64,000 nt of DNA from Pseudomonas sp. 102515 (GCF_031085165.1 NZ_JAVHTY010000002.1:620001-684000), one strand, 5' to 3'. Shown: positions 9,595-18,075, counted from the stretch's first letter. Notes: generated by a model not told the origin, from the sequence alone. Numbers and translations: made by a program.

Positions 9595-9670
9595 GGGTGA
9601 TTAGCTCAGCTGGGAGAGCATCTGCCTTACAAGCAGAGGGTCGGCGGTTCGATCCCGTCATCACCCACCA
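9595..9670 (+). tRNA. tRNA-Val (anticodon TAC)
   Basis: A complete 76-nt cloverleaf with the CCA end encoded. The acceptor stem pairs GGGTGAT with ATCACCC, the anticodon stem TCTGC/GCAGA encloses loop CTTACAA with anticodon TAC, and the T arm contains GGTTCGATC. Confidence 0.97.
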
Positions 9671-9683
9671 CTCGAGGTAATGC

Positions 9684-9760
9684 GCAGCGGTAGTTCAGTC
9701 GGTTAGAATACCGGCCTGTCACGCCGGGGGTCGCGGGTTCGAGTCCCGTCCGCTGCGCCA
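9684..9760 (+). tRNA. tRNA-Asp (anticodon GTC)
   Basis: A complete 77-nt cloverleaf ending in encoded CCA. GCAGCGG pairs with CCGCTGC; the stem CCGGC/GCCGG encloses CTGTCAC with anticodon GTC; GGTTCGAGTC forms the T loop. It lies 13 bases after tRNA-Val and shares its promoter. Confidence 0.97.
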
Positions 9761-9801
9761 TTTAAAGGTTGTCTGGTCCTGAACGCCAGCAGCCATCGAA
9801 G

Positions 9802-9825
9802 AGCGGCCCTGGTGGCCGCTTTTTC
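9802..9825 (+). terminator. Terminator of the tRNA unit
   Basis: AGCGGCC (9802-9808) pairs with GGCCGCT (9814-9820) and is followed by TTTT. Between it and the repeat at 9971 I see no gene or site. Confidence 0.75.
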
Positions 9826-9970
9826 GTTTGGGCGCGATTTTTCTGGTCGTGTCCTCCGGTGCCTTCCTTTCCTTCCTGGCGCTCCTGTCGCGCGATCTGC
9901 CAGCAGGCGGGTCGAGGCGTGCGCCTGGACGCGTGGAAAACGCTGCGCGGTTTTCCCCGCTACGGCGGTT

Positions 9971-10058
9971 GTTGGGGCTTCGACGATGGAGCTGTCTCAA
10001 CCCAACCTACAGAAAGGGTGCGTCCTTGCAGGTTGGGTTAGGCGCAGTGAAGCCCAAC
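9971..10058. repeat. Paired intergenic repeat, copy 1
   Basis: Two inverted units: 9971-10010 (runs from GTTGGGGCTTCGACGATGGA to CCCAACCTAC) and 10028-10058 (GCAGGTTGGGTTAGGCGCAG then AAGCCCAAC). The outer 10-mers can pair, giving a long hairpin. Related copies lie at 39038, 55552 and 62783, always between genes. Confidence 0.75.
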
Positions 10059-10065
10059 AGGACTG

Positions 10066-13000
10066 TCAGCCCCGCACCGCATCCAGCACCGCTTCCAGCG
10101 GATGGCGCAGGCGGCGGTCGTCGATGCGCTTGACCTGGCTGCGGCAGGAATAGCCGGTGGCCAGGGCTTCGCCCTGTTCCGCCGGAACCGCCAGGGCGCG
10201 GGCCCAGGACTGGTCGTAGATCACCTTGGAGGTCGCCAGGTTGCGTGCCTCGTGGCCGTAGGTGCCGGACATGCCGCAGCACCCGGTGCTTTCCGGCTTG
10301 AGGCCCAGGCCCAGGCGTTCGAACACCTGCTGCCACTGGCTGACGCTGGCCGGGGCGTTGGTCTTCTCGGTGCAGTGGCCGAGCAGGCGGTAGACCTTGT
10401 CGCCGACCACTTTCTTGTCTCCCGGCAACACCTGCAGCAACCACTCCTGGGGCAGCAGGACCTCGGGCATCCGGGCGATGCCGGGGACCTTGGGGTATTC
10501 CTGGCGATAGACCAGGGTCATGGCCGGATCGAGACCGACCAGCTTGACGCCGAAGCCGGCCAGACTGGCGAGCCCTGCCGCGTTGCGCCGCGCCGTGCGC
10601 TCGAAGGCGCCAAGGAAGCCCTGTACCTGCAGCGGCTTGCCATTGGCGCGATAGGGCGCGAGGAACACCCGCTGGCCGAGCCGCGCGGCCAGCTCGAGGA
10701 AGGCGGCGGTGAGCGGCGTCTCGAAGTAGCGGGTGAAGGCGTCCTGGACCAGCACCAGGGTCTTGGCGCGTTCTTCATCGCTCAGGGCCAGCAGCCGCTC
10801 GGGGGTGGCGATCTGTACCTGCCATTGATGCATGACCGGTACCAGGTCGAAACGGCTGAGCAGGGGGCTGTCGACCATACCGATGCGCTCGGCGAACAGC
10901 CGCTGGATGGGCGTGGCACCCATGATGGCGTTGTAGAGCCCCGGCGCATGGGCGAACAGTGGCAGGCTGAACTCCAGGGAGCCGATCAGGTAGTCGCGCA
11001 GGGGGCGCAGGTAGCGACGGTGGTAGAGCTCGAGAAAGCGCGAACGGAATTCCGGCACATTGACCTTGATCGGGCACTGGCCCGCGCAGGATTTGCACGC
11101 CAGGCAGCCGGCCATGGCGTCATAGACCTCGTGGGAGAAGTCCGCCTCGGCCTGGCGGCCATTGCGCCAGCGCTGGGGCAGGGCCTTGAGCCAGTTCAGG
11201 GTGCCACGCGGGGCCGGAGCCAAAACGTCGATGCCGGCCTGGCCCTGCAGGCGCAGCCATTCGCGGATCAGGGACGCCCGGCCCTTGGGCGAGTGGATGC
11301 GCTGGCGGGTGGCCTTCCAGGACGGGCACATGGCGTCGTCGGGATCGTAGTTGTAGCAGGCGCCGTTGCCGTTGCAGTGCATGGCGGTGCCGTAGCTCTG
11401 CCAGACGCGCTCGTCGAGGGTGCGGTCCAGCTCGCCCCTGAGGGTCACGCCATCGACCTTGAGCAGCTCGGCACCACTGGCGAGCGGCGTGGCGATCTTG
11501 CCCGGGTTGAGCTGGTTGTGCGGATCGAAGGCCCCCTTGAGCGCCTGCAGCGCGGGGTAGAGGTCACCGAAGAAGGCCGGCGCGTATTCCGAGCGCACGC
11601 CCTTGCCATGTTCGCCCCAGAGCAGGCCGCCGTATTTTTGCGTCAGCGCGGCCACCTGGTCGGAGATCGGCCGCACCAGCGCCGCCTGGCGTGGATCCTT
11701 GAGATCCAGCGCCGGACGCACGTGCAGCACCCCGGCGTCGACATGGCCGAACATGCCGTATTGCAGGTTGTGGCCGTCGAGCAGGGCACGGAATTCGGCG
11801 ATGAAGTCGGCCAGGCGCTCCGGCGGCACCGCGGTGTCCTCGACGAAGGGCTGCGGGCGGATCTCGCCCTGGACATTGCCCAGGAGGCCCACCGCGCGCT
11901 TGCGCATGGTGTAGACGCGGGTCACGGCGTTGCGGCCGATGGCCAGGGTGTGGCCCAGGCGCTCGACGGTATCGTCCTGGCGCAGGTGCTCGAGAAAGCC
12001 CTGGACGCGGGCATCCACTTCTTCGGGATTGTCGCCGCTGAATTCCACCAGGTTGATGCCCAGGGTGGGGCGCGCGACGTCTTCGGGAAAATACTCCGCC
12101 ACGCTGTGCCAGACGATGTCCTGCATGGCCAGCAGGAGCACCTTGGAATCCACCGTCTCGATGGACAGTGGCTGCAATTCGATCAGGGCGCGGGCGTCGC
12201 GCAGGGCGTCCATGAAGCTGGCGTAGCGGACGTTGACCAGCACCGAATACTTGGGAATCGGCAGGACGTTGAGCGTGGCCTCGGCGATGAAGGCCAGCGA
12301 GCCTTCGGCGCCGCAGAGCACACTGTTGAGGTTGAAGCGGCCATCGGGCTCGACCAGATGCGCCAGGTCATAGCCGGTCAGGCAGCGATTGAGCTTGGGA
12401 AAGCGCGCCTCGATCAGTTCGGCCTGGTTCTCGGCGATGTCCCGCGCGCAGCGGTAGACGGCGCCGGTGCGGTCGTCGCGGGCGCAGAGGGCGTCCAGTT
12501 CGGCGTTGTCCACCGGGCGACTCTGCAGGCGCTCGCCGCCGACCAGGTAGGCATCCAGTTCCAGCACGTGGTTGCGGGTCTTGCCGTAGGTCACGCTGCC
12601 CTGACCGCTGGCGTCGGTGTTGATCATGCCGCCGATGGTGGCGCGGTTGGAGGTGGACAGTTCCGGTGCGAAGAACAGGCCGTGGGGCCGGAGCGCGGCG
12701 TTGAGCTGGTCCTTGACCACGCCGGCCTGGACCCGCACCCAGCCCTCCGCGACGTTGATCTCGAGGATCTTGTTCAGGTGGCGGGAGAGGTCGACCACGA
12801 TGCCGTCGGTGAGGGACTGGCCGTTGGTGCCGGTGCCGCCGCCGCGCGGGGTCAGGACCACACCCTGGAAGCGCGCCTCGCCCATCAGCGTGGCCAGGCG
12901 CTGGACATCGGCGCTGTCCCGGGGGAAGACCGCCGCCTGGGGCAGGCGCTGATAGATGGAGTTGTCGGTGGCCATGACCGTGCGGCTGGCATGGTCCAGC

Positions 13001-13101
13001 GCGATCTCGCCCTGGAAGCCGCTGGCGGCGAGGGTGGTCAGGAAGTCGGTGTAGGCGGCGGCGAGGGGCGCCGGGGCCGGCAGGCGGGCGATCATGTTCA
13101 T
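10066..13101 (-). CDS. ydiJ: FAD and Fe-S dehydrogenase of the YdiJ family (D-2-hydroxyacid dehydrogenase)
   Basis: A 1011-residue fused flavoprotein, close to the 1018 of E. coli YdiJ. Residues about 40-270 are the PCMH-type FAD-binding domain with GGGTGTNGQSLTDG near 87-100; the FAD-oxidase C domain follows. A ferredoxin-like cluster CLACKSCAGQCP sits near 664 and the CCG domain TGCCGMSGTYGHE near 938. Family members oxidise D-2-hydroxyacids such as D-2-hydroxyglutarate or D-lactate and pass electrons through the Fe-S part; the exact substrate here is inferred. I start at the ATG at 13101; a second ATG at 13095 is also possible. The gene is divergent from a LysR regulator that may control it. 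Confidence 0.85.
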   Translation of the reverse strand: MNMIARLPAPAPLAAAYTDFLTTLAASGFQGEIALDHASRTVMATDNSIYQRLPQAAVFPRDSADVQRLATLMGEARFQGVVLTPRGGGTGTNGQSLTDGIVVDLSRHLNKILEINVAEGWVRVQAGVVKDQLNAALRPHGLFFAPELSTSNRATIGGMINTDASGQGSVTYGKTRNHVLELDAYLVGGERLQSRPVDNAELDALCARDDRTGAVYRCARDIAENQAELIEARFPKLNRCLTGYDLAHLVEPDGRFNLNSVLCGAEGSLAFIAEATLNVLPIPKYSVLVNVRYASFMDALRDARALIELQPLSIETVDSKVLLLAMQDIVWHSVAEYFPEDVARPTLGINLVEFSGDNPEEVDARVQGFLEHLRQDDTVERLGHTLAIGRNAVTRVYTMRKRAVGLLGNVQGEIRPQPFVEDTAVPPERLADFIAEFRALLDGHNLQYGMFGHVDAGVLHVRPALDLKDPRQAALVRPISDQVAALTQKYGGLLWGEHGKGVRSEYAPAFFGDLYPALQALKGAFDPHNQLNPGKIATPLASGAELLKVDGVTLRGELDRTLDERVWQSYGTAMHCNGNGACYNYDPDDAMCPSWKATRQRIHSPKGRASLIREWLRLQGQAGIDVLAPAPRGTLNWLKALPQRWRNGRQAEADFSHEVYDAMAGCLACKSCAGQCPIKVNVPEFRSRFLELYHRRYLRPLRDYLIGSLEFSLPLFAHAPGLYNAIMGATPIQRLFAERIGMVDSPLLSRFDLVPVMHQWQVQIATPERLLALSDEERAKTLVLVQDAFTRYFETPLTAAFLELAARLGQRVFLAPYRANGKPLQVQGFLGAFERTARRNAAGLASLAGFGVKLVGLDPAMTLVYRQEYPKVPGIARMPEVLLPQEWLLQVLPGDKKVVGDKVYRLLGHCTEKTNAPASVSQWQQVFERLGLGLKPESTGCCGMSGTYGHEARNLATSKVIYDQSWARALAVPAEQGEALATGYSCRSQVKRIDDRRLRHPLEAVLDAVRG

Positions 13102-13246
13102 CAGGCGGGCTCTCTGGCGGCGGACGGCCGTCTCCTTCAGCGAGCGAAGGAATGGCGTCGACCTTTTCTGGCTATAGTGGGCATTCTCACCACAGCGCGG
13201 CGGAGCCACAACCGAAGATTCCGCCGCCTATGCCGGAAGATCCTGA

Positions 13247-14152
13247 ATGAATCACCGCCGCCTGACGCCTTCCATGTCGCTGCTGCTGGCCTTCGAGGCG
13301 GCGGCGCGCCACGAGAGCTACACCCGGGCGGCCGAGGAGCTGTCGCTGACCCAGAGCGCCGTCGGCCGCCAGGTGCAGGCCCTGGAACAGTTGCTGGGGC
13401 TGACGCTGTTTCGCCGCGAGGGCCGGCAGATCGTGCTCACCGATGTCGGTCGCGCCTACAGTCGCGAGCTGGGCCTGGCGCTCGGGCAGATCCGCAGCGC
13501 CACCCTGCAGGCCATGGCCTTCGCCTCCGGGCAGGGCACCCTGCGCCTGGCGGTGCTGCCGACCTTTGGTTCCAAGTGGCTGCTGCCGCGCCTGGGCAGG
13601 TTCTACGCCGCCCACCCCGGCATGCTGGTACACCTGCATTCGCGCATCCAGGCGGTGGACTTCGCCGCCAGCGAGATCGACGCCGCCATCAGCGTCGGCA
13701 GCGGCGATTGGCCAGGGCTCCGTGCCCATCCGCTGCAAGCCGAGCACCTGGTGGTGATCGCCAGTCCAATGACCCTGGCCGACCTGCCGGACGCGCGCCC
13801 CGCGACCCTGGTCGGTCAGCTGCTGCTCGGTGTGGCCAACAATCCCCAGGCCTGGGGCGAGTGGTTCCGGCATCACGAATTACCGCACCGGGCGATGCGG
13901 CCGGGGCCGAGTTTCGAGCTGACCTCGCACCTGATCCAGGCGGTGCGCGCCGGCATCGGCATCGGCCTGGTGCCGCGGGTGCTGGTGGAAGACGAACTGG
14001 CCCAAGGCGAGTTGCTGGCCTGCGGTCCGGCGCTGGTCAGCCGACGCAGCTATTACCTGGTCTATCCGCCACGCAACGAGGGGCTGCCGTCGCTGCAGGC
14101 CTTTCGTCAGTGGCTGCTGGCCGAGATCCACGAAGGAGAGGGGCAGCCATGA
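13247..14152 (+). CDS. LysR family regulator (GcvA-like)
   Basis: A 301-residue transcription factor. The N-terminal winged helix-turn-helix spans about residues 8-66 (MSLLLAFEAAARHESYTRAAEELSLTQSAVGRQVQALEQ), with the GcvA-subgroup feature of 'L-x-F-E-A-A-A-R' at its start. The remainder is a periplasmic-binding-like effector domain with VLPTFGSKWLLPRL at its beginning. It is divergent from ydiJ across 145 bp and overlaps vanR by four bases (ATGA), so it is co-transcribed with vanR. Its targets might be ydiJ or the van/ferulate genes; neither is shown by the sequence. Confidence 0.88.
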   Translation: MNHRRLTPSMSLLLAFEAAARHESYTRAAEELSLTQSAVGRQVQALEQLLGLTLFRREGRQIVLTDVGRAYSRELGLALGQIRSATLQAMAFASGQGTLRLAVLPTFGSKWLLPRLGRFYAAHPGMLVHLHSRIQAVDFAASEIDAAISVGSGDWPGLRAHPLQAEHLVVIASPMTLADLPDARPATLVGQLLLGVANNPQAWGEWFRHHELPHRAMRPGPSFELTSHLIQAVRAGIGIGLVPRVLVEDELAQGELLACGPALVSRRSYYLVYPPRNEGLPSLQAFRQWLLAEIHEGEGQP

Positions 14153-14856
14153 GCAAGCCGGGTCAGCGGGTACTGGCCGCGCTGCGGCAGATGATTCTCT
14201 CCGGCGAGCTCGCCGCGGGCGAGCGGCTGGCGGAGATCCCTACCGCCGAACGCTTCGCCGTGTCGCGCATGCCGGTGCGCCTGGCCTTGCGCACCCTGGC
14301 CCAGGAGGGCTTGCTGGAGAGTAGCGGCGCCCGCGGCTATCGGGTGCGGGCCTTGACGGGCGCGGATCTGGAGGGTGCAGTGGAGGTGCGCGGTGTACTG
14401 GAGGGTCTGGCCGCGCGCCAGGCGGCCGAGCGCGGCCTGGATGCGGCTACACGCGCCACGCTGGAGGATTGCCTGCGCCGTGGCGATCGGCTGTTCGCCA
14501 AGGGCCACGTGCTACTTGAGGATCTGGAGGAATACCACGATCTCAACCGGGCCTTTCACCAGGCCATCGTCGCGGCCAGCGGCAATTCGGCCATCGCCCT
14601 GGCCCTGGGCCGCCACGAGCACCTGCCCTTCGCCTCGGTGAGCGCGCTGGCGGTGGATGCCGAAAATCTCGAGCGCGAATACCGCCGCTTCAACTTCGCC
14701 CACCTGCAGCACCATGCGCTGTTCGACGCCCTGGTGCGCGGCCAGGGCGCCCGCGCCGAAGGCATCATGCGCGAGCACGCCCAGGCGACCCTGGGCTATG
14801 CGCGCTGGTTTGGCGGGGAAGAGGGTGAGGCGGGGGCGATGAAGGTGCTGGTGTAG
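14149..14856 (+). CDS. vanR: GntR/FadR family repressor, probable VanR
   Basis: A 235-residue regulator. Residues about 5-70 are a GntR winged helix with LAEIPTAERFAVSRMPVRLALRTLAQEGLLE, and the C-terminal half is an all-helical FCD ligand domain (D-x-x-x-H/N around HDLNRAFHQAIVAASGNS, then HAQATLGYARWF). VanR proteins of this family repress vanillate demethylase genes and release DNA when vanillate binds. Support here is the location next to vanBA and a perfect ATTGGATCCAAT operator in the vanA promoter, the sequence known to be bound by Caulobacter VanR. The start overlaps the LysR stop (ATGA), with GAAGGAGAGG upstream. Confidence 0.85.
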   Translation: MSKPGQRVLAALRQMILSGELAAGERLAEIPTAERFAVSRMPVRLALRTLAQEGLLESSGARGYRVRALTGADLEGAVEVRGVLEGLAARQAAERGLDAATRATLEDCLRRGDRLFAKGHVLLEDLEEYHDLNRAFHQAIVAASGNSAIALALGRHEHLPFASVSALAVDAENLEREYRRFNFAHLQHHALFDALVRGQGARAEGIMREHAQATLGYARWFGGEEGEAGAMKVLV

Positions 14857-14870
14857 CGGTATGGCGCTCC

Positions 14871-14904
14871 GTCACCCTAGCCCTCTCTCAAAGGGAGAGG
14901 GGAT
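14871..14904. repeat. Short GGGAGAGGG-type intergenic hairpin
   Basis: CCCTCTCTC and GGGAGAGGGG flank an AAA loop between the convergent vanR and vanB genes. The same type of sequence (CCCCTCCCC then GGGAGAGAGGG) recurs at 38970. It may act as a bidirectional transcription stop. Confidence 0.5.
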
Positions 14905-14917
14905 AGGTTGGTGCTCG

Positions 14918-15871
14918 CTAAAGGTCTAGGACCAGCCGCTCGCCCTTGGCGCGGGAGCAGCAGGGGGTGAAGCGATCGTTGGCGGCGTGCTCGGCCTCGG
15001 AGAGAAAGAGGTCGCGGTGCTCGGGTTCGCCGGCCAGCACCGGGGTCAGGCAGGTGCCGCAGAGGCCCTGGCCACAGGACACTGGCAGGACGACACCCAG
15101 GTCCGCCAAGACCTCGACCACGCTGCGCTCGGCCGGTACCTGCACACGGCGCCCGCTACGCGCCAGCTCCACCTCGAAGGGGCGTTGCTCGCCCTGGGCG
15201 GCGGGATCGGCGGCGAAGTATTCGCGATGGATCTGGCCGGGTTGCCAGCCCTGGGCCTGGGCGGCGTCCACCACCGCGGCCATGAAGCCCCCGGGACCGC
15301 AGACATAGAGATGGTCGTCCGGTGCCGCCGGGCCGAGCAGGTGCTGGAAATTGGGTCGCAGCGCCGGGTCGTGCTGGTTGAAATGCACCTTGACCTGCTC
15401 GGCATAGGGCCGCGCCTTGAGCCAAGGGATGAAGGCCGCGTGCTCGCGGTCGCGCACCAGATAGCGCAGGGTGAAACGCGCCCCCTGCTGATGGAGCTGT
15501 TCGGCCATGGCCAGGAGCGGGGTGATGCCGATGCCTCCGGCCAGCAGCTGGGTGCGGCGCGCGCTCGGCACCAGGGCGAACAGATTGCGGGGCTCGCTGA
15601 CCTGCAGGCGATCGCCCACTTGTAGGCGATGCATGGCCTGGGAGCCGCCGCGGGAGTCGGGGACGAGCAGCACGGCGATGCGATAGCGGCTCGGGGCGGG
15701 TTCGGGCGTGGCGCACAGCGAATAATGGCGCACCAGGCCGTCGTCCAGGATGAGTTCCAGATGGGCGCCGGCGGCGAAGCCGGGCAGGGGGCCGCCGTTG
15801 GCCCGGGCCAGGTCGAAGGCCAGGATGGTGGGCGCCTCGCGCTGCACGGCGGTGACGATCAGGTCGAGCAT
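14918..15871 (-). CDS. vanB: Vanillate O-demethylase, reductase subunit VanB
   Basis: A 317-residue class IA oxygenase reductase that feeds electrons from NADH to VanA. The flavin domain carries RHYSLC near residue 55, the pyridine nucleotide domain GGIGITPLLAM near 110, and the C-terminal plant-type 2Fe-2S domain has the cysteines of SCGQGLCGTC plus a last cysteine in RFTPCC. Only nine bases separate it from the upstream vanA stop, so vanAB is one operon. It converges on vanR. Confidence 0.95.
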   Translation of the reverse strand: MLDLIVTAVQREAPTILAFDLARANGGPLPGFAAGAHLELILDDGLVRHYSLCATPEPAPSRYRIAVLLVPDSRGGSQAMHRLQVGDRLQVSEPRNLFALVPSARRTQLLAGGIGITPLLAMAEQLHQQGARFTLRYLVRDREHAAFIPWLKARPYAEQVKVHFNQHDPALRPNFQHLLGPAAPDDHLYVCGPGGFMAAVVDAAQAQGWQPGQIHREYFAADPAAQGEQRPFEVELARSGRRVQVPAERSVVEVLADLGVVLPVSCGQGLCGTCLTPVLAGEPEHRDLFLSEAEHAANDRFTPCCSRAKGERLVLDL

Positions 15872-15880
15872 GACTGTCTC

Positions 15881-16939
15881 CTAGGCGATCTGCCGGACCG
15901 GGATGCCGTTGGCGGCCTGTTCGGCGGCCAGCAGGCGGTCGATGATCTGCCGCGACTGCACGCCGCCGGCATCGATGTTGAGCTTGAGCAGGCCGCGCTC
16001 CGGATAGCGCAGCAGGTTCCGCTGCTGGCGTTCGAGCATCTCCAGGTCTTCGCCGAAGATCTTGCCTTGGCCTTCGCGGATGCTGGCGGTGAGCTCGGCA
16101 TCGTCCGGCTTGAAGTTGCGCGCCATGCCCCAGAAGTACCAGATGGAGGTCTCGGTCTCGGGGGTGATGAAGTCCACCACCACGCTGGCGGCCTTGACCG
16201 CCGCCGGCGCGTCGTAGCCGCCATGGCCGGCATGGGCCACGCCCACCTCGATCATCACGTGGCTGGGCGGAGTGAAGCGGCAGATCTGCCAGCGATCCAC
16301 CGGGACGTCGTCGGCCAGGCCATTGCCGCGCAGGGCCATGCGCCAGAAGGGCGGGGCGGAGATGTTTTCCATGTGCCGGCTGGTGATGACCTCGTCGCCT
16401 TCGACGCGGGTGGCCGGCGGCGCCTCGTCGATCTCCTTCTGGCCGATGCTGGAGGCGTGGACATAGGTCTCGTGGGTGAGATCCATGAGGTTGTCGATCA
16501 TCAGCCGGTAGTCGCACTGGATGTGATAGAGGCCACCGCCATAGGCCCAGTCGGGACTCTCGGCCCATTCCAGGTGGGGGATCAGCGCCGGATCGGCCTT
16601 GGCCTGATCACCTGGCCAGACCCAGATGAAGCCATGCCGCTCGACGGCGGCATAGGGGCGTACCGCGGGAAAGACGCCGACCCGCTGCCCCGGCATGCCC
16701 AGGGTCTTGCCACCGCAGCCCATCTCCAGGCCGTGATAGCCACAGACCAGGGTGCCGTCGCGGACGAAGCCTAGGGACAGTGGCGCGCCGCGGTGCGGAC
16801 AGAAGTCTTCCAAGGCCACCACCTGGCCGTTGGCATCACGATAGAAGACCAGGGGTTCGCCACAGATCTGACGACCGAGGGGCTTGTCTTGGACTTCGTC
16901 GGGGGTACAGGCGACGTACCAGGCGTTCTTCGGGTACAT
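15881..16939 (-). CDS. vanA: Vanillate O-demethylase, oxygenase subunit VanA
   Basis: A 352-residue Rieske non-heme iron oxygenase that demethylates vanillate to protocatechuate with release of formaldehyde. The Rieske ligands are Cys47 and His49 (CPHRG) and Cys66 and His69 (CGYHG). The mononuclear iron site lies in DNLMDLTHETYVH around residues 150-165. The start is the ATG at 16939, with AAGAGG 10 bases upstream. The leader contains a Crc/Hfq-type AACAACAA and a VanR operator, so induction by vanillate and catabolite repression are both expected. Confidence 0.96.
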   Translation of the reverse strand: MYPKNAWYVACTPDEVQDKPLGRQICGEPLVFYRDANGQVVALEDFCPHRGAPLSLGFVRDGTLVCGYHGLEMGCGGKTLGMPGQRVGVFPAVRPYAAVERHGFIWVWPGDQAKADPALIPHLEWAESPDWAYGGGLYHIQCDYRLMIDNLMDLTHETYVHASSIGQKEIDEAPPATRVEGDEVITSRHMENISAPPFWRMALRGNGLADDVPVDRWQICRFTPPSHVMIEVGVAHAGHGGYDAPAAVKAASVVVDFITPETETSIWYFWGMARNFKPDDAELTASIREGQGKIFGEDLEMLERQQRNLLRYPERGLLKLNIDAGGVQSRQIIDRLLAAEQAANGIPVRQIA

Positions 16940-16951
16940 GAGCGGGACCTC

Positions 16952-16959
16952 TTGTTGTT
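16952..16959 (-). promoter_or_regulatory. Crc/Hfq catabolite-activity motif before vanA
   Basis: On the minus strand AACAACAA runs straight into AAGAGG, the vanA ribosome site. AAnAAnAA next to the start codon is the established Hfq/Crc target in Pseudomonas, by which preferred carbon sources block translation of catabolic mRNAs. Confidence 0.7.
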
Positions 16960-16963
16960 GTCT

Positions 16964-16975
16964 ATTGGATCCAAT
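16964..16975. promoter_or_regulatory. VanR operator in the vanA promoter
   Basis: ATTGGATCCAAT is a perfect 12-bp palindrome and identical to the VanR operator described in Caulobacter. It abuts the predicted vanA -10 element, so bound VanR would block transcription start. Confidence 0.85.
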
Positions 16976-17003
16976 GGTTATGACGGTTAACCTTTCCTGT
17001 CAA
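16975..17003 (-). promoter_or_regulatory. Predicted vanAB promoter
   Basis: On the minus strand TTGACA (16998-17003) is followed after 17 bp by TAACCA (16975-16980), immediately upstream of the VanR operator. Confidence 0.55.
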
Positions 17004-17071
17004 CGGCATTCGCCATATGAAGGCCCTCTCAGGACGAATGGCATTACGGGTGTGGCGCCCGTTCCTGCTCG

Positions 17072-17083
17072 ATTGGATCCTGT
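17072..17083. promoter_or_regulatory. Second, imperfect VanR-like site
   Basis: ATTGGATCCTGT matches the palindrome at 16964 in 9 of 12 positions with one complete arm. It is 108 bp away, on the ech side of the divergent region, and could let VanR affect ech-vdh-fcs or form a loop. Confidence 0.4.
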
Positions 17084-17132
17084 TTGCCCAGACGTCCCTC
17101 TCGTTCCCCCGCATCGTTCACGCCTGGCAAAA

Positions 17133-17151
17133 TAGTTAATTGACGTAACTA
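17133..17151. promoter_or_regulatory. Inverted repeat upstream of ech
   Basis: TAGTTA (17133-17138) and TAACTA (17146-17151) are separated by seven bases and lie 55-73 bp before the ech start, in the AT-rich promoter zone. Size and position suit a dimeric regulator; ferulate operons in other bacteria use MarR-type hydroxycinnamoyl-CoA sensors, but no regulator is assigned here. Confidence 0.4.
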
Positions 17152-17185
17152 ATTCCCTGGCGTAGCTTCAGCCCCATACCCACCC

Positions 17186-17193
17186 AACAACAA
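17186..17193 (+). promoter_or_regulatory. Crc/Hfq motif before ech
   Basis: AACAACAA directly precedes GAGG and lies 12 bases before the ech ATG, the same arrangement as at vanA and vdh. Confidence 0.7.
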
Positions 17194-17205
17194 GAGGCAC
17201 ACGCC

Positions 17206-18036
17206 ATGGGCAGTTACGACGGACGCTGGCAGACGGTCAAAGTGGACATCGAGGACGGTATCGCCTGGGTGACGCTCAATCGTCCGGAAAAACGCAATGC
17301 CATGAGTCCCACCCTCAACCGCGAGATGGTCGAGGTGCTGGAAACGCTCGAGCAGGACGCCAGTGCCGGCGTGCTGGTGCTGACCGGCGCCGGCGAGGCC
17401 TGGACCGCGGGCATGGACCTCAAGGAATACTTCCGCGAGACCGATGCCGGCCCCGAGATCCTGCAGGAAAAGATTCGCCGGGAAGCCTCCCACTGGCAGT
17501 GGAAGCTGCTGCGCATGTACGCCAAGCCGACCATCGCCATGGTCAACGGCTGGTGCTTTGGCGGCGGCTTCAGCCCGCTGGTGGCCTGCGACCTGGCCAT
17601 CACCGCCGACGAGGCCACCTTCGGCCTGTCCGAGATCAACTGGGGCATCCCGCCGGGCAACCTGGTGAGCAAGGCCCTGGCCGATACCGTGGGCCATCGC
17701 ACCGCCCTCTACTATGTGATGACCGGCAAGACCTTCAGCGGTCCCGAGGCCGCGGCCATGGGCCTGGTCAACCAGAGCGTGCCGCGCGCTCGGTTGCGCG
17801 AGGTGACCACCGCCCTGGCGCGTGAGCTGCTGGACAAGAATCCGGTGGTGCTACGCGCCGCCAAGGTCGGCTTCAAGCGCTGCCGTGAGCTGACCTGGGA
17901 GCAGAACGAGGACTACCTCTATGCCAAGCTCGACCAGTCGCGGCTGCAGGATCCGGAAGGCGGTCGCGAACAGGGCATGAAGCAGTTCCTCGACGACAAG
18001 AGCATCAAACCGGGTCTGCAGACCTACAAGCGCTAG
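17206..18036 (+). CDS. ech: Hydroxycinnamoyl-CoA hydratase-lyase (feruloyl-CoA to vanillin)
   Basis: A 276-residue crotonase-fold enzyme, exactly the length of the characterised Pseudomonas fluorescens HCHL. It hydrates feruloyl-CoA and cleaves the product to vanillin and acetyl-CoA. The HCHL catalytic and binding residues fall at the same numbers: Tyr75 (KEYF), Ser123 (GFSPL), Glu143 (LSEINW) and Tyr239 (DYLYA). First gene of the ech-vdh-fcs operon; 39 bases separate it from vdh. A Crc/Hfq motif sits in front. Confidence 0.95.
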   Translation: MGSYDGRWQTVKVDIEDGIAWVTLNRPEKRNAMSPTLNREMVEVLETLEQDASAGVLVLTGAGEAWTAGMDLKEYFRETDAGPEILQEKIRREASHWQWKLLRMYAKPTIAMVNGWCFGGGFSPLVACDLAITADEATFGLSEINWGIPPGNLVSKALADTVGHRTALYYVMTGKTFSGPEAAAMGLVNQSVPRARLREVTTALARELLDKNPVVLRAAKVGFKRCRELTWEQNEDYLYAKLDQSRLQDPEGGREQGMKQFLDDKSIKPGLQTYKR

Positions 18037-18056
18037 ATCGCCACCGCCCCACGCAC

Positions 18057-18064
18057 AACAACAA
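18057..18064 (+). promoter_or_regulatory. Crc/Hfq motif before vdh
   Basis: AACAACAA within ACAACAACAAGAGG, eleven bases before the vdh ATG. That an internal operon gene has its own copy suggests gene-by-gene translational control. Confidence 0.65.
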
Positions 18065-18075
18065 GAGGTCGCGTC

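Noticed and set aside
9719-10000. Minus-strand ORF ending GRDSNPRPPA
   Set aside because: The ending is the translation of antisense tRNA-Asp, a known source of false proteins.
10102-14148. Very long plus-strand frame opposite ydiJ running into vanR
   Set aside because: Only its last 236 codons (from 14149) are a real gene; the rest mirrors ydiJ and the out-of-frame LysR gene.
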